Source of the DNA: Dyella amyloliquefaciens
GTDB taxonomy: Bacteria > Pseudomonadota > Gammaproteobacteria > Xanthomonadales > Rhodanobacteraceae
Assembly: GCF_004296575.1 (NCBI RefSeq)
Contig: NZ_SAYT01000007.1
Location: 434,001-498,000, forward strand
DNA: 64,000 nt
Direction of reading: 5' to 3'
In this document: piece after piece, positions 44,628 through 53,789 of the stretch
Position numbering within the stretch: position 1 is the first letter of the stretch
How the letters are laid out: every line of letters starts with the position of its first letter
Notes under the pieces: generated by a model
Seen by the model: only the letters and a program-made list of their open reading frames with translations
Told to the model about the DNA's origin: nothing
The model's database searches: none
Position numbers and translations under genes: made by a program

Positions 44628-45142
44628 CAATCGTCCCCTTCGTCGTTCGGCTTGTCGTCCGTGACTGCGACCGGCGCAGCGCGGCCACGGCGACGTATCG
44701 TCACCACCACCACCACGGCGCCGGCCAGCAGGATCGCCAGCGGGCCGAACCACAGCAGCACCGTGCTGGACTTCACCGGCGGGTCGTACAGCACGAAATC
44801 GGAGTAGCGATCGACGAGGTATTGCTTGATCTCGTCGTCGCTCTTGCCTTGTTGCATCAGGTCGAACACTTCGTGGCGCAGATCGCGCGCGAGATCCGCG
44901 TTGGAGTCGGCAAGGTTTTCGTTCTGGCAGACCAGGCAGCGCAGCTCGCGCGTGAGCGCCTGGAAGCGGACTTCCTGGGCATGGTCCTTGAACGGGAGGG
45001 GGTCGATGGCCTGGGCCAGCGACGTGCTCGCGAACAGCAGCAGCCCCAACTGCAGGAGCGCACCCAGTGCGCGATTACGGAGTCGCCGCTGCGTAGGCTT
45101 TTCGCGCACTGGGTGCGCTCCTACAAAAGCAGGTTTGCTCAC
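44624..45142 (-). CDS. ccmH: Cytochrome c maturation protein CcmH with REP-derived N-terminus
   Basis: CcmH (172 residues) reduces the apocytochrome CxxCH cysteines with CcmG. The redox pair is Cys69 and Cys72 in LRCLVCQN; QGKSDDEIKQYLVDRYSDFVLY is the family's next block, and a membrane helix at about 135-155 anchors it. The ATG at 45142 overlaps ccmG by four bases. Residues 6-31 of the signal region are encoded by a 75-base REP/BIME element (45051-45125), exactly 25 codons long and in frame, so the n-region is unusually long and basic before the LGLLLFASTSLAQA core. Confidence 0.9.
   Translation of the reverse strand: MSKPAFVGAHPVREKPTQRRLRNRALGALLQLGLLLFASTSLAQAIDPLPFKDHAQEVRFQALTRELRCLVCQNENLADSNADLARDLRHEVFDLMQQGKSDDEIKQYLVDRYSDFVLYDPPVKSSTVLLWFGPLAILLAGAVVVVVTIRRRGRAAPVAVTDDKPNDEGDDW
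45051..45125. repeat. REP/BIME element D inside ccmH
   Basis: Inverted arms (left TGCAGGAGCGCACCCAGTGC..., right complementary and ending TCCTACA) flank a 27-base spacer. It is the same family as element A at 26326, including the spacer piece CGTAGGCTTTTCGCGC. Total length is 75 bases, a multiple of three, and the minus strand is open through it. Confidence 0.85.
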
Positions 45143-45684
45143 GGGGCAGGCTCCTTCGCCAGTGCCGCGATCGCGGGCTTCAGTTCCTTCTCGATGGCTT
45201 CGGGCGTCAGAGGGCCGATGCGCTTGTAGCGGATCACGCCTTTGCCATCGACGAGGAAACTCTCGGGAGCGCCATACACGCCGAAGTCGATCGCCGTGCG
45301 ACCTTCCTGGTCGACGATGACCATGTCATACGGATTGCCATGCTTCGCCAGCCACGCCTTGGCGTCTTCCGGCGCATCCTTGTAGTTGTAGCCGACGATG
45401 GGCACGCCGATGGACTTGCCCTGCGTCATCAGCACCGGGTGCTCCTCGCCGCAGGCGATGCACCAGCTGGCGAACACGTTGATGAGATAAGGCTTGCCCA
45501 TCAGGTTGTCGCGGCTGACCGTCTGGGACGGATCATCCAGCTTCGGCAGCACGAAGGCGGGGGCCGGCTTGTTGATCAGCGGCGACGGTACTTCGCGCTG
45601 GTCGTGCTGGGCGTTCCACCAGATGCCGAAGCCGAACAACGCCACCAGCAGCAGGAAACCGAAGAACGGCACGAGGCGGCTCAT
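45139..45684 (-). CDS. ccmG: Thiol:disulfide interchange protein CcmG (DsbE)
   Basis: This 181-residue membrane-anchored thioredoxin-like protein delivers electrons for heme attachment to c-type cytochromes. A single N-terminal helix (about 5-23) precedes the thioredoxin fold, with active site WCIAC (Cys75, Cys78; the usual form is WCxxC with Pro or Glu) and the cis-Pro loop GAPESFLVDGKG. It overlaps ccmF and ccmH by four bases on each side. Confidence 0.93.
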   Translation of the reverse strand: MSRLVPFFGFLLLVALFGFGIWWNAQHDQREVPSPLINKPAPAFVLPKLDDPSQTVSRDNLMGKPYLINVFASWCIACGEEHPVLMTQGKSIGVPIVGYNYKDAPEDAKAWLAKHGNPYDMVIVDQEGRTAIDFGVYGAPESFLVDGKGVIRYKRIGPLTPEAIEKELKPAIAALAKEPAP

Positions 45685-47654
45685 GCGCGCGACTCCTGCA
45701 GGGCCGAGGCCGGGACGGTTTCGGTTTCAGCGACGCGCTTGGTACGGAAGCGGCGATCCGCGGCGGCGAAGAAGCCGCCGAGCATCATGAACAGGCCACC
45801 GGCCCAGATCCAGCGAACGAAGGGCTTGTCGTAGAGACGCAGTGCCCACGCGCCTTCGGGCTGCGTGCGATCCATCGGCTCGCCCAGCGCCACGTACAGG
45901 TCGCGGAACAGGCCGGGGTTGATGGCCGATTCCGTCTGCACCTGGCCGCGCGTGTAGGTGCGCTTCTGCGGATGCATCACGGCGATCTCGCGACCCGAGC
46001 GCATCACCGTCACCGTGCCCTGGTCGCCCTGCCAGTTGGGGCCGGTGGTGTGCTGCACGCCGTCGAAGCGGAAATCGTAGCCACCAATGGTGGAGGTCTC
46101 GCCCGGGCTCATGCGTACGTCGCGCTCGACACTCAGCGCATTGGTGAGCAGCACGCCGGCGAGGAACACGCCGACGCCGAAATGCGCCAGCAGCATGCCA
46201 GCCATCTCGGCCGGATAGCGGCGGCCTGCCGGCATTTCGCGCCAGCGCTTGAACACATACAGCAGGGTGCCGAAGCCGCACCACACCGCGGCGGCCGTGC
46301 CGGCAATCGCCTTGCCTTCGCCGTCGGTGATGAAGGCAGCGACGATCGCGCAAGCCACCGTGGCGAGACCGGCACGCCACATAACACGCTTGAGGATCGG
46401 CGTATCGCTCTTGCCCCAGCGCAGGTAAGGGCCGAACGGCAACAGCACCACCACCGGAATCATCAGCAGGGTGAACAGGAAGCCGAAGTAGGGCGGGCCG
46501 ACCGAGATCTTGCCGAGGTTCAGCGCATCGCCGAGCAGCGGGAACAGCGTGCCCAGCAGCACCATCGCGGCAGCCACCGTCAGCATCAGGTTGCCGATGA
46601 GGATCGCCGTCTCGCGCGATACCACGTTGAACGGCTTGCCACCGGCGACCTTGGGCGCGCGCAGCGCATAGAGCAGCAGCGAGCCACCGACCACCACGGC
46701 GAGGAAGCACAGGATGAACAGGCCGCGCTTCGGATCGGAGGCGAACGCATGCACCGAGGTGAGCACGCCCGAGCGCACCAGGAACGTGCCCAGCAGCGAC
46801 AGCGAGAAGGCGAAGATCGACAGCAGGATGGTCCACGCGCGCAGACCGCCACGCTTTTCCGTCACGGCCTGCGCATGGACCAGCGCCGCGCCCACCAGCC
46901 ACGGCATGAAGCTGGCATTCTCCACCGGATCCCAGAACCACCAGCCGCCCCAGCCCAACTCGGCATACGCCCACCAGCTGCCGGCGACGATGCCCGCGGA
47001 GAGGAAGCCCCAGGCCACGTTGGTCCAGGGGCGCGCCCAGCGCACCCAGGCCTGCTCCAGCTCACCGCCCAGCAGCGCGGCGATGGAGAACGCGAACGCC
47101 ACCGAGAAACCCACGTAGCCCATGTAGAGCACGGGCGGGTGGAAGGTCATGCCCGGGTCCTGCAGCACCGGGTTGAGATCGCCGCCATCGGGCGGCATCG
47201 GCAACAGGCGCATGAACGGATTGGAGGTGAAGATGATGAAGGCGAGGAAGCCCACCGATACCAGGCCGAGCACGCCGAGTACGCGCGCGATGAACACCTC
47301 GGGCAGGCGACGGCTCAAGACGGCCAATGCCAGCGTCCACAGGTTGAGGATGAAGATCCACAGCAGCAGCGAACCCTCGTGCGCGCCCCACACCGCCGCG
47401 ACGCGGTAGTACCAGGGCAGCGCGAGATTGGAGTTGTCGGCGACGTATTGCACCGAGAAATCGAACTGCAGGAATGCCCACACCAGCAACAGGAAGGCCA
47501 TGGTGACGAACACCGCCTGGCCCGTCGCGGCGGTACGCGCCACGGCCATCAGCGCGCGGTTGTTGCGCCACGCGCCGACCAGCGGCAACACACCCTGCGC
47601 GAACGCCAGCAGCAGGGCGAGGATCAGGGCGAGTTGCCCGAGCTCCGGAGTCAT
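45681..47654 (-). CDS. ccmF: Heme lyase subunit CcmF
   Basis: CcmF (657 residues, about 14-15 helices) ligates heme to apocytochrome c with CcmH and CcmI. The tryptophan-rich WWD segment [20 protein letters not shown] lies near residues 225-245 and contacts heme. The large periplasmic domain near the C-terminus ([21 protein letters not shown], quoted in part) is also family-typical. It overlaps ccmE and ccmG by four bases. Confidence 0.95.
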   Translation of the reverse strand: MTPELGQLALILALLLAFAQGVLPLVGAWRNNRALMAVARTAATGQAVFVTMAFLLLVWAFLQFDFSVQYVADNSNLALPWYYRVAAVWGAHEGSLLLWIFILNLWTLALAVLSRRLPEVFIARVLGVLGLVSVGFLAFIIFTSNPFMRLLPMPPDGGDLNPVLQDPGMTFHPPVLYMGYVGFSVAFAFSIAALLGGELEQAWVRWARPWTNVAWGFLSAGIVAGSWWAYAELGWGGWWFWDPVENASFMPWLVGAALVHAQAVTEKRGGLRAWTILLSIFAFSLSLLGTFLVRSGVLTSVHAFASDPKRGLFILCFLAVVVGGSLLLYALRAPKVAGGKPFNVVSRETAILIGNLMLTVAAAMVLLGTLFPLLGDALNLGKISVGPPYFGFLFTLLMIPVVVLLPFGPYLRWGKSDTPILKRVMWRAGLATVACAIVAAFITDGEGKAIAGTAAAVWCGFGTLLYVFKRWREMPAGRRYPAEMAGMLLAHFGVGVFLAGVLLTNALSVERDVRMSPGETSTIGGYDFRFDGVQHTTGPNWQGDQGTVTVMRSGREIAVMHPQKRTYTRGQVQTESAINPGLFRDLYVALGEPMDRTQPEGAWALRLYDKPFVRWIWAGGLFMMLGGFFAAADRRFRTKRVAETETVPASALQESRA

Positions 47655-48118
47655 TGCGGTTTGTCCTGGCCGGCGGCCTCGTTGACCTGTTTGCCCTCGT
47701 GCGCCTTGGCCATGGCGTCCTTCAACTCCTTGGGCATGTAGGTTTCGTCATGCTTGGCGAGCACTTCGGTCGCGATGAAGCGCGCGTTGTCCATGTGACC
47801 CGTCGCGATCACCGACTGGTTGTCGCGGAACAGGTCGGGAAGGATGCCGGTGTATTCCACCGGCATCGAACCGCTCGCATCGACCACGGTGAAAGTGACC
47901 TTCAGCGAATCGCTGCTGCGCTGGATCGAGCCGGCCTTCACCATGCCGCCGAGGCGGAACGACTTGTAGCTGCGGGCCTCGCCGGTCTGCACCTGGCTGG
48001 GGGTGAACAGGTAATTCATGTTCTGCTGCAGCGCGAAGACGGTCAGTCCGACCGCGACCACGGCTGCTGCGACCACGAGGAGAACAATGATGAGCCTGCG
48101 CTTGCGGGTGGGATTCAT
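47651..48118 (-). CDS. ccmE: Heme chaperone CcmE
   Basis: CcmE (155 residues) binds heme covalently in the periplasm and hands it to CcmF. One N-terminal membrane helix (about 9-30) is followed by an OB-fold. The heme-attaching His is His123 in AKHDETYMP, where Tyr127 corresponds to the family's conserved Tyr. It overlaps ccmF by four bases; 19 bases separate it from ccmD. Confidence 0.95.
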   Translation of the reverse strand: MNPTRKRRLIIVLLVVAAAVVAVGLTVFALQQNMNYLFTPSQVQTGEARSYKSFRLGGMVKAGSIQRSSDSLKVTFTVVDASGSMPVEYTGILPDLFRDNQSVIATGHMDNARFIATEVLAKHDETYMPKELKDAMAKAHEGKQVNEAAGQDKPQ

Positions 48119-48137
48119 AAGACTCTGTAGGTGCCGG

Positions 48138-48338
48138 TCATGGCACTGAAGGGTTGCGTTGCTGCCGTGCAGCCTGCCGCGCCAAGCGGCCGCGCAGTTC
48201 GCGCAGCTGGCGGCGACGGCGGAAGCTGGGGCTGAGGTAGTCGGCGGTCAGCACGATGAAGAACAGTGCGAATGAAGGCCACACATAGGCGGCATAACCG
48301 CCCATGGCGAGGAAGTGGTCCCACGAGAACGGCGTCAT
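48138..48338 (-). CDS. ccmD: Heme exporter accessory protein CcmD
   Basis: A 66-residue single-helix protein ([20 protein letters not shown] start; helix about 12-35; basic tail [16 protein letters not shown]). CcmD helps release holo-CcmE from the CcmABC complex. The ATG at 48338 overlaps the ccmC stop (ATGA). A longer open frame to 48743 is a shadow of ccmC. Confidence 0.9.
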   Translation of the reverse strand: MTPFSWDHFLAMGGYAAYVWPSFALFFIVLTADYLSPSFRRRRQLRELRGRLARQAARQQRNPSVP

Positions 48339-49093
48339 CGCAGGCCCTCCTTCTCTGCAATCTGTCGCACCCAATCCTTGCCGCTTTCCAGCGACAGCAG
48401 GTCGGTGCGCACGCGGCCGAACAGGCTGGCGATGTAATAGAACTTGGTAGCGGCCATCATGGTAAGCAGGGGCCACAGCATGTCGCCGCTCATCTTGGAC
48501 GGACCGAGGATGCGTACGGTGGAACCCTGGTGCAGCGTGTTCCACCAGTTCACCGAGAAATGCACGATCGGCACGTTGATGATGCCGATGATGGCGAGGA
48601 AGGCTGCGGCACGTGCACCCTGGCGGCGATCTTCGAAGGAGTGATACAGGCCGATCACGCCGAGATACAGGAACAGCAGCACCAGCTCGGAAGTCAGCCG
48701 CGCGTCCCAGGTCCACCAGGTGCCCCACATCGGCTTGCCCCACAGGGAGCCGGTGACCAGGGTGATGAAGGTGAAAGCCGCGCCGATCGGCGCCGATTCC
48801 ATCGCGACCACCTCAGCCAGCTTGATACGCCACACCAGCGAGATGAACGCCGCCACGGCCATCACGCCGTAGATGAAAAGGCTCATCCAGGCACTGGGCA
48901 CGTGAATGAAAATGATGCGGTAGGCATCACCCTGCTGGTAATCGGCGGGAGCGAGGACCAGTCCGCCATACAGCGCCACGGCACCGAGCAGCAGCGCCAG
49001 GGCCAGCGCCCAGGGACGTAGCACTCCAGCGAAACGGTAGAAGTTCGGCGGCGAGCTGAGCTTGTGAACCCAGAGCGGGATCCAGTTGGCCAT
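48335..49093 (-). CDS. ccmC: Heme-handling permease CcmC
   Basis: CcmC (252 residues, six helices) presents heme to CcmE. The WWD motif is WGTWWTWDARLTSELVLLFL near residues 125-145, flanked by conserved histidines in FIHVPSAW and VHFSVNWWNTLHQ. It starts four bases after ccmB ends and overlaps ccmD by four bases. Confidence 0.95.
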   Translation of the reverse strand: MANWIPLWVHKLSSPPNFYRFAGVLRPWALALALLLGAVALYGGLVLAPADYQQGDAYRIIFIHVPSAWMSLFIYGVMAVAAFISLVWRIKLAEVVAMESAPIGAAFTFITLVTGSLWGKPMWGTWWTWDARLTSELVLLFLYLGVIGLYHSFEDRRQGARAAAFLAIIGIINVPIVHFSVNWWNTLHQGSTVRILGPSKMSGDMLWPLLTMMAATKFYYIASLFGRVRTDLLSLESGKDWVRQIAEKEGLR

Positions 49094-49097
49094 CGTC

Positions 49098-49784
49098 TTA
49101 TGCGTCCAGAGCTATCCGAAGGGCGGCGGCGCAGGCGAGCGGCGCCAGCACCAGGGCCATGACCAGCGCGGCCCCCAGCCAGGCGATGGGAGCGAGCCAC
49201 GGCAGCCCCTGTTGTGCCGCGGCGACGGCGCCGGCGGCGAAGATCACCACTGGCACGCAAAGCGGCAGCAGCATCAAGGCCAGCAGCATACCAGAGCGCC
49301 GGCTGCCGGCCGTCAGCGCCACCAATACCGCGCCCAGCAGGCTGAGCAGCGGCGTGGCGAGCAGCAACGCGTAGACCAGCACCGGCATCACCGGCGCCGG
49401 CAGGTGCAGCATGCCGGCCAGCAGCGGTGCGACCACGATCAGCGGCAGCGCAGTGGTGATCCAGTGCGCCAGGATCTTCATGGCCAGCATCATCGCCAGC
49501 GGTTGCGGCGAGAGCATCAACTGCTCCAGCGAACCGTCCTCGATATCGCTGCGGAACATCGCGTCCAGCGCAAGCAGCATGGCCAGCAGCATGGTCAGCA
49601 ACACCACGCCGCCGGCAATGCGCTGCAACAGTGCGTCTTCAGGACCCAGCGCGAACGGAAACAGGGTGACCACGATCAGTGCATAGAGCACCGGCATGGT
49701 GATGTCGCCACGGCGGCGCCAGGCCAGGGTGAGGTCGCGGCGCAACGTGGCGGCGCAGGCGGAGGCAAGCGTCGCGTGACTCAT
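49098..49784 (-). CDS. ccmB: Heme exporter permease CcmB
   Basis: CcmB (228 residues, six helices) is the membrane partner of the ATPase CcmA. The pattern MFRSDIEDGSLEQLMLSPQP is the family's cytoplasmic signature. ATG at 49784 overlaps ccmA by four bases (ATGA), while the frame stays open to 49946 without being coding. The complex is needed for freeing heme-bound CcmE. Confidence 0.93.
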   Translation of the reverse strand: MSHATLASACAATLRRDLTLAWRRRGDITMPVLYALIVVTLFPFALGPEDALLQRIAGGVVLLTMLLAMLLALDAMFRSDIEDGSLEQLMLSPQPLAMMLAMKILAHWITTALPLIVVAPLLAGMLHLPAPVMPVLVYALLLATPLLSLLGAVLVALTAGSRRSGMLLALMLLPLCVPVVIFAAGAVAAAQQGLPWLAPIAWLGAALVMALVLAPLACAAALRIALDA

Positions 49785-50419
49785 GCGTGCATGCGTACCC
49801 GTGTCGGTTCGCCGCCCAGAAAGCTCACCGCGCCATGGCTGGTCACCAGCGCGGCGCCGCCTTCGGCAGAATGCTCGGCCAGCAGGCGGTTCACCAGCTC
49901 GATGCCGGTGCGGTCGAGATTGGCGTAGGGCTCGTCCAGCAGCCACAGCGTGGCAGGCAGCAACAGCAGTCGAGCAAGGGCGGCACGTTTCTTCTGGCCG
50001 GCGGACAGGCGTCGCACGGGTTCGTCTTCGTAGCCCGCCAGCCCGATGCTGGACAGCGCGCTCGCCACGTCCCGGCCGTCGCGCATGCCGTAGGTACCGG
50101 CAGCGACGGCGAGGTTCTCGCGGGCGCTGAGATCGCCCTTGAGACCCAGGTGATGACCCAGGAACAAGGTGTCGCCCAGGTGCTCGATGCGCCGCCAGGG
50201 GCGGCCGCGCCAGCTCAGCTCACCTTCGTCCAGATGCAGCAGGCCGGCCAGGATGCGCAGCAAGGTGGTCTTGCCGCTGCCGTTGTCGCCCTCGACCAGG
50301 GCCACTTCGCCTTCGCGCACGCTGAAATCCAGGGGGCCGAACACGGGTTCGTCCTGGCGGTAGAAGGCGAGGCCCCGTGCTTCCAGCAGGATCGGGGTGG
50401 TGGCAGACAGGTTAGTCAT
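49781..50419 (-). CDS. ccmA: Heme exporter ATPase CcmA
   Basis: The 212-residue ABC ATPase has Walker A EGDNGSGKTTLL near residue 44, the signature RLSAGQKKRAALARLLL and Walker B LWLLDEPYANLD. It energises CcmB/CcmC. It is the first gene of the complete ccmABCDEFGHI operon, all on the minus strand with overlapping ends. The promoter should lie in 50420-50502, where I see no clear sigma-70 boxes. Confidence 0.93.
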   Translation of the reverse strand: MTNLSATTPILLEARGLAFYRQDEPVFGPLDFSVREGEVALVEGDNGSGKTTLLRILAGLLHLDEGELSWRGRPWRRIEHLGDTLFLGHHLGLKGDLSARENLAVAAGTYGMRDGRDVASALSSIGLAGYEDEPVRRLSAGQKKRAALARLLLLPATLWLLDEPYANLDRTGIELVNRLLAEHSAEGGAALVTSHGAVSFLGGEPTRVRMHA

Positions 50420-50502
50420 CGCGCGATTGTCCGCAAACGCTGACAGGGTTGTCCATGCGGCGTGCTGCCGCCAAGCGACTCGGAAGGGGTGGGTGCATCC
50501 GG

Positions 50503-50913
50503 TCAGGGCGGCAATCGCAGTTGTGCCGTTCCGTTGCCTCGGCCGTAGACGTAGCCATGCTGGCCGAAGCGGCGGGCCAGCGCGTCCAGCGGACCCGCCT
50601 CGGGACCCACTACGAACAGGCTGCGCTCTTTCCAGCCGTTGGAACCGATGCCAACGCCTGCTGCGATCTGACGAGTGGCCGGCGACTCGCGGAGCGCGCG
50701 CAGCAGTAGCCGTTGGGCCTGACGGTTATGCGCCCGCGAGAGCGGCTGCGAGCGCGGGTTCCAAGCCGTGATGAATCCCCAGGGGTACTCATTCACCCAT
50801 GGCGCGAGCGATGCAGGCAGCGGTTGACCGATGCGGATGCTTGCGTACCCGCCGCCAGCGAGACGCACCCGGTAATCGGTGCCCCGGTAGGCGGCAATCA
50901 GCGCCTCATCCAT
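50503..50913 (-). CDS. DUF3293 domain protein
   Basis: The 136-residue protein shows the DUF3293 pattern: an opening AAYRGTDYRV, the GFITAWNPRSQPLSRAHNRQ block and a closing ALARRFGQHGYVYGRGNGTAQLR. The role of the family is unknown; it is soluble. Its ATG at 50913 lies inside the end of kmo (eight-base overlap), so it is translated with that gene. Confidence 0.82.
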   Translation of the reverse strand: MDEALIAAYRGTDYRVRLAGGGYASIRIGQPLPASLAPWVNEYPWGFITAWNPRSQPLSRAHNRQAQRLLLRALRESPATRQIAAGVGIGSNGWKERSLFVVGPEAGPLDALARRFGQHGYVYGRGNGTAQLRLPP

Positions 50914-52303
50914 GCAGGTCGGGCAGTGGCGGCAAGGTAGCCTGCAGCGTGGCTGCGGCCGCGCCCAGGTCGACCGAGCTCGCCTGCGTCGAGCCGCGCA
51001 GCAGCTGTTCCAGCAGCACGTCCTGGGCACGCCCACGCTCATAGGCGTACGCATAGGGCAGGTGGGTGAAGGTGACCATGCGGTAGCGCGCCATGAAGTG
51101 CTGCGGCACGCGCTCGGCCAGCAGGGCGCCCAGCTCGCGCTTGGCCAGGTAGTGCGGGTCCGCCACCGAGTCGCGCATTTCCACATAGTTCTCCAGCGCC
51201 ATGGCAGCGATCGCGTCGCTGTTGGGCTGGCGGATGCGCTGGAATTCGGCGAACACCTCGGCGGTGTCGCCCGGCGCCTCGGCCATCAGCGAGGCCAGCA
51301 CCACGGTGTCCTCGAAGCCGCAATTCATGCCCTGGCCGTGGAACGGCACGATGGCATGCGCGGCGTCGCCGACCAGCAGGGCCCGGCCACCGAGGTGCCA
51401 TCGCTGCAGGTACAGGGTGGACAGCGTGCCGACCGGGTGACTGTCGTAGTCGTTGGCGAAATCGGGAACGAGCGGGAGCACGTCCGGGAAATCGTGCTCG
51501 AAGAACGCACGGGCGGCCTGGGCGTCGGGCAGTGTCGCGAAGCTGGGGTGCGCACCCTGCGCAGGCAGGAACAGCGTGACGGTGAAGCTGCCCTCGGTGT
51601 TCGGCAGGGCAATGCACATATAGCCGCCGCGCGGCCAGATATGCAGGGCATGCGGCTCCAGCGCGAACTGGTCGTGGCCGCCGCTGCGGTCGACCAGGTC
51701 GGCAGGCAGGGTGCCAGCCGGAGGGATTTCGAGTTCCTTGTAGGCGTGTCCCAATGCTTCGACGCGCTCGCCCAGCGGAGAGTGCTGGTTCATCGCCGCG
51801 CGCAGGGCCGAGCCTGCGCCGTCGGCACCGATCACCACCGGGGCGTCGATTTCGCGCGTGACTCCCGCTTCATCGGCAAGGCAGATGCGTCCGGCATCGA
51901 AGTCAGCATCGACCAGCGATTGTCCGAAATGGAAACGCACACCGGCCGCTTCGGCGGCATCCAGCAACAGCATGTTGAGTGCGCCGCGCGAGACGGACCA
52001 GATCACTTCGCTGTCGTCGACGCCGTAGCGCTGGAGCCCCGAGCGGCCATCGCGCGTGTGCACCATGCGGCCGCGCATCATCACCGCGCGCTGCAGTACG
52101 TCGTCGGCGAGGCCGGCCTGGCGCAGGGCGTGCAAGCCACGTTCGGCCAGCGCGAGGTTGATCGAGCGGCCGCCTACGAAACCGGCGATGCGCGGATCCG
52201 GGCGCTTCTCGAATACGTCGACCTTGAAACCACGTCCCGCGAGTTGTTGGGCCAGCAGTGCACCAACGAGACCGCCGCCGATAAGGGTGATTTGCTGCGC
52301 CAT
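50906..52303 (-). CDS. kmo: Kynurenine 3-monooxygenase
   Basis: The 465-residue FAD enzyme hydroxylates L-kynurenine with NADPH and oxygen in tryptophan breakdown. It has the dinucleotide loop GGGLVGALLA (about 9-18), GRSINLALAERGLHALRQAGL, and the second FAD motif ALLVGDAAHAIVPFHGQGMNCGFED (quoted in part), which is KMO-specific. Family length is about 450-480. No kynureninase, tryptophan dioxygenase or haao gene is within the window. Confidence 0.93.
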   Translation of the reverse strand: MAQQITLIGGGLVGALLAQQLAGRGFKVDVFEKRPDPRIAGFVGGRSINLALAERGLHALRQAGLADDVLQRAVMMRGRMVHTRDGRSGLQRYGVDDSEVIWSVSRGALNMLLLDAAEAAGVRFHFGQSLVDADFDAGRICLADEAGVTREIDAPVVIGADGAGSALRAAMNQHSPLGERVEALGHAYKELEIPPAGTLPADLVDRSGGHDQFALEPHALHIWPRGGYMCIALPNTEGSFTVTLFLPAQGAHPSFATLPDAQAARAFFEHDFPDVLPLVPDFANDYDSHPVGTLSTLYLQRWHLGGRALLVGDAAHAIVPFHGQGMNCGFEDTVVLASLMAEAPGDTAEVFAEFQRIRQPNSDAIAAMALENYVEMRDSVADPHYLAKRELGALLAERVPQHFMARYRMVTFTHLPYAYAYERGRAQDVLLEQLLRGSTQASSVDLGAAAATLQATLPPLPDLHG

Positions 52304-52453
52304 GGGGCTCCGCTGAAAGTGGTCAACGCGTAGGGCGCCAAGAGTAGCGGGTTGCCATCATGCAGGCGAAGCGGTCATCCGGCGGCAGCCATGGGCGGTG
52401 CGCAACACCTTTCGGGCCCGGCTTTTCGAGCGGTGCTGTCGACCGGGACGGCC

Positions 52454-53215
52454 TCAGAAGCTCATGAAGTACCCGCCGTTGACCGGCAGGTTCGCGCCCG
52501 TGATGTAGCCGGCGTCGTCGGCCGTCAGAAAGGCCACGGCACGCGCGATGTCGCCGGGCGAGCCCAGGCGGCCCACCGGAATGTCCGAGATGATCTGCGC
52601 ACGGATGTCTTCAGGTACGGCAGCCACCAGCGCCGTGTCGCAGTAGCCAGGGGAAACGGTGTTCACGGTGATGCCCTTGCGGGCTGTCTCGCGCGCCAGC
52701 GCCATGCCGAAGCCGTGCACGCCGGCCTTGGCGGCCGAGTAGTTGGTCTGGCCGAACTGGCCGGTCTGACCGTTTACCGAGCTCAGGTTCACGATGCGGC
52801 CGAAGCCTCGCTCGCTCATGCCTTCGACCACGTTGCGGCACATGTTGAACACGCCGTCGAGGTTCACCCGCATCAGCTCATGCCACTGCTGCGGAGTCAT
52901 CTTGCGCAGGCTGGTATCTCGCGTGATGCCGGCGGCGTTGACCAGGATGTCCACGCTGCCATGCTGTTGCTGCACGCGCTCCACAAGTGCGGCGCAGCTG
53001 TCGAACTGGCTCACATCCGCGGGCTCGAACTTCACTGCGCCATCGAGATCGGCGAGTTCACGCTGGAAGGCATGCAGCCGTTCCGCGCGTGCGGGCAGAT
53101 CCACCGCAATAACTTGACGGCCGGACTCCGCCAGCTGGCGACAGATCTCGGTACCGAGACCGCCGATGCCTCCGGTCACGAGGGCAACGCGCGGGATGCG
53201 GGCGGAAGAGCTCAT
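52454..53215 (-). CDS. phaB: Acetoacetyl-CoA reductase PhaB
   Basis: This 253-residue SDR reduces acetoacetyl-CoA to (R)-3-hydroxybutyryl-CoA for polyhydroxybutyrate. ALVTGGIGGLGTEICRQLA binds NADPH. NLSSVNGQTGQFGQTNYSAA (with catalytic Ser, then Tyr-x-x-x-Lys as YSAAK) is the PhaB form of the active site, and the ending NLPVNGGYFMSF is standard. The polymerase phaC is not in the window; phaR, the regulator, lies directly upstream. Confidence 0.92.
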   Translation of the reverse strand: MSSSARIPRVALVTGGIGGLGTEICRQLAESGRQVIAVDLPARAERLHAFQRELADLDGAVKFEPADVSQFDSCAALVERVQQQHGSVDILVNAAGITRDTSLRKMTPQQWHELMRVNLDGVFNMCRNVVEGMSERGFGRIVNLSSVNGQTGQFGQTNYSAAKAGVHGFGMALARETARKGITVNTVSPGYCDTALVAAVPEDIRAQIISDIPVGRLGSPGDIARAVAFLTADDAGYITGANLPVNGGYFMSF

Positions 53216-53234
53216 GTGAAGGACTCGTGCACAT

Positions 53235-53267
53235 GCCGCAGAGCAGCACGTGTTGTGCTGCAGCGGC
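53235..53267. other. Nested inverted repeat between phaR and phaB
   Basis: GCAGCAC-GTGTT-GTGCTGC (53243-53261) forms a 7-bp stem, extended outside small bulges by GCCGC (53235-53239) and GCGGC (53263-53267). It lies 20 bases before phaB. PhaR proteins of other bacteria bind TGC-rich inverted sites, so it may be an operator for phaB. Confidence 0.4.
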
Positions 53268-53275
53268 GTCTAAAA

Positions 53276-53304
53276 CGGAACGGCCGGCTTAAGTTGCCGG
53301 CCGT
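53276..53304 (-). terminator. Terminator of phaR
   Basis: On the minus strand ACGGCCGGC and GCCGGCCGT form a 9-bp stem around AACTTAA, followed by TCCGTTTT. It begins five bases after the phaR stop. Confidence 0.7.
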
Positions 53305-53308
53305 AGGT

Positions 53309-53789
53309 TCAGGGCTTCTTGTTGCCGCGAGGCGGCTGACCCTGGTTTGCGGTATTGAGCAGGCCGCTCTGCATGTTGCGCCAGGCTTCCATGTTGCGCT
53401 CGGTCAGGTCGTTGAGCATCGACCAGGGCGTCTGGCCCAGCAGGCTGTTGAGCTGGGTGCGGAACTGCTGCTGCTGGTCGAGGAAGACCTGCAGGCTGCG
53501 TTCCAGGTAAGGCCCCATGAAGCCCTGCAACGAATCACCGTAGAAACGGATGATCTGGCTGAGCAGTTGGGGCGACAGCATCGGCTGCCCCTTCTCCTCA
53601 TGCTCGGAGATGATCTGCAGGAGCACCGAGCGAGTCAGATCCTCGCCGCTCTTGGCGTCGCGGACCTCGAAAGTTTCGCCGTCCAATACCAACTGACGGA
53701 CCTCTTCCAGCGTGATGTAGCTGGAGATTTCCGTGTCGTAGAGCCGACGGTTCGGATACTTCTTGTATGGTGCGGATCGTTTGTGCCAT
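53309..53789 (-). CDS. phaR: Polyhydroxyalkanoate synthesis regulator PhaR, start disrupted by an apparent +1 frameshift
   Basis: PhaR represses phasin and PHB genes and senses the polymer. The DNA-binding PHB_acc_N domain is complete from KKYPNRRLYDTEISSYITLE, and the two accumulation repeats with IRFYGDSLQGFMGPYLE follow. Family members usually begin MAQTRTIKKYPNRRL. Here ATG at 53789 encodes MAQTIRTI in a different frame; one extra base (G at 53765 on the plus strand) separates it from KKYPN. In the frame of the domain, starts could be TTG at 53797 or ATG at 53845, neither with a ribosome-binding site. So this is a real frameshift, a sequence error, or an unusual start. Confidence 0.8.

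Noticed and set aside
45972-47741. 589-codon plus-strand frame opposite ccmF
   Set aside because: Composition (His, Arg, Gln-rich) is the usual antisense pattern of a membrane protein gene.
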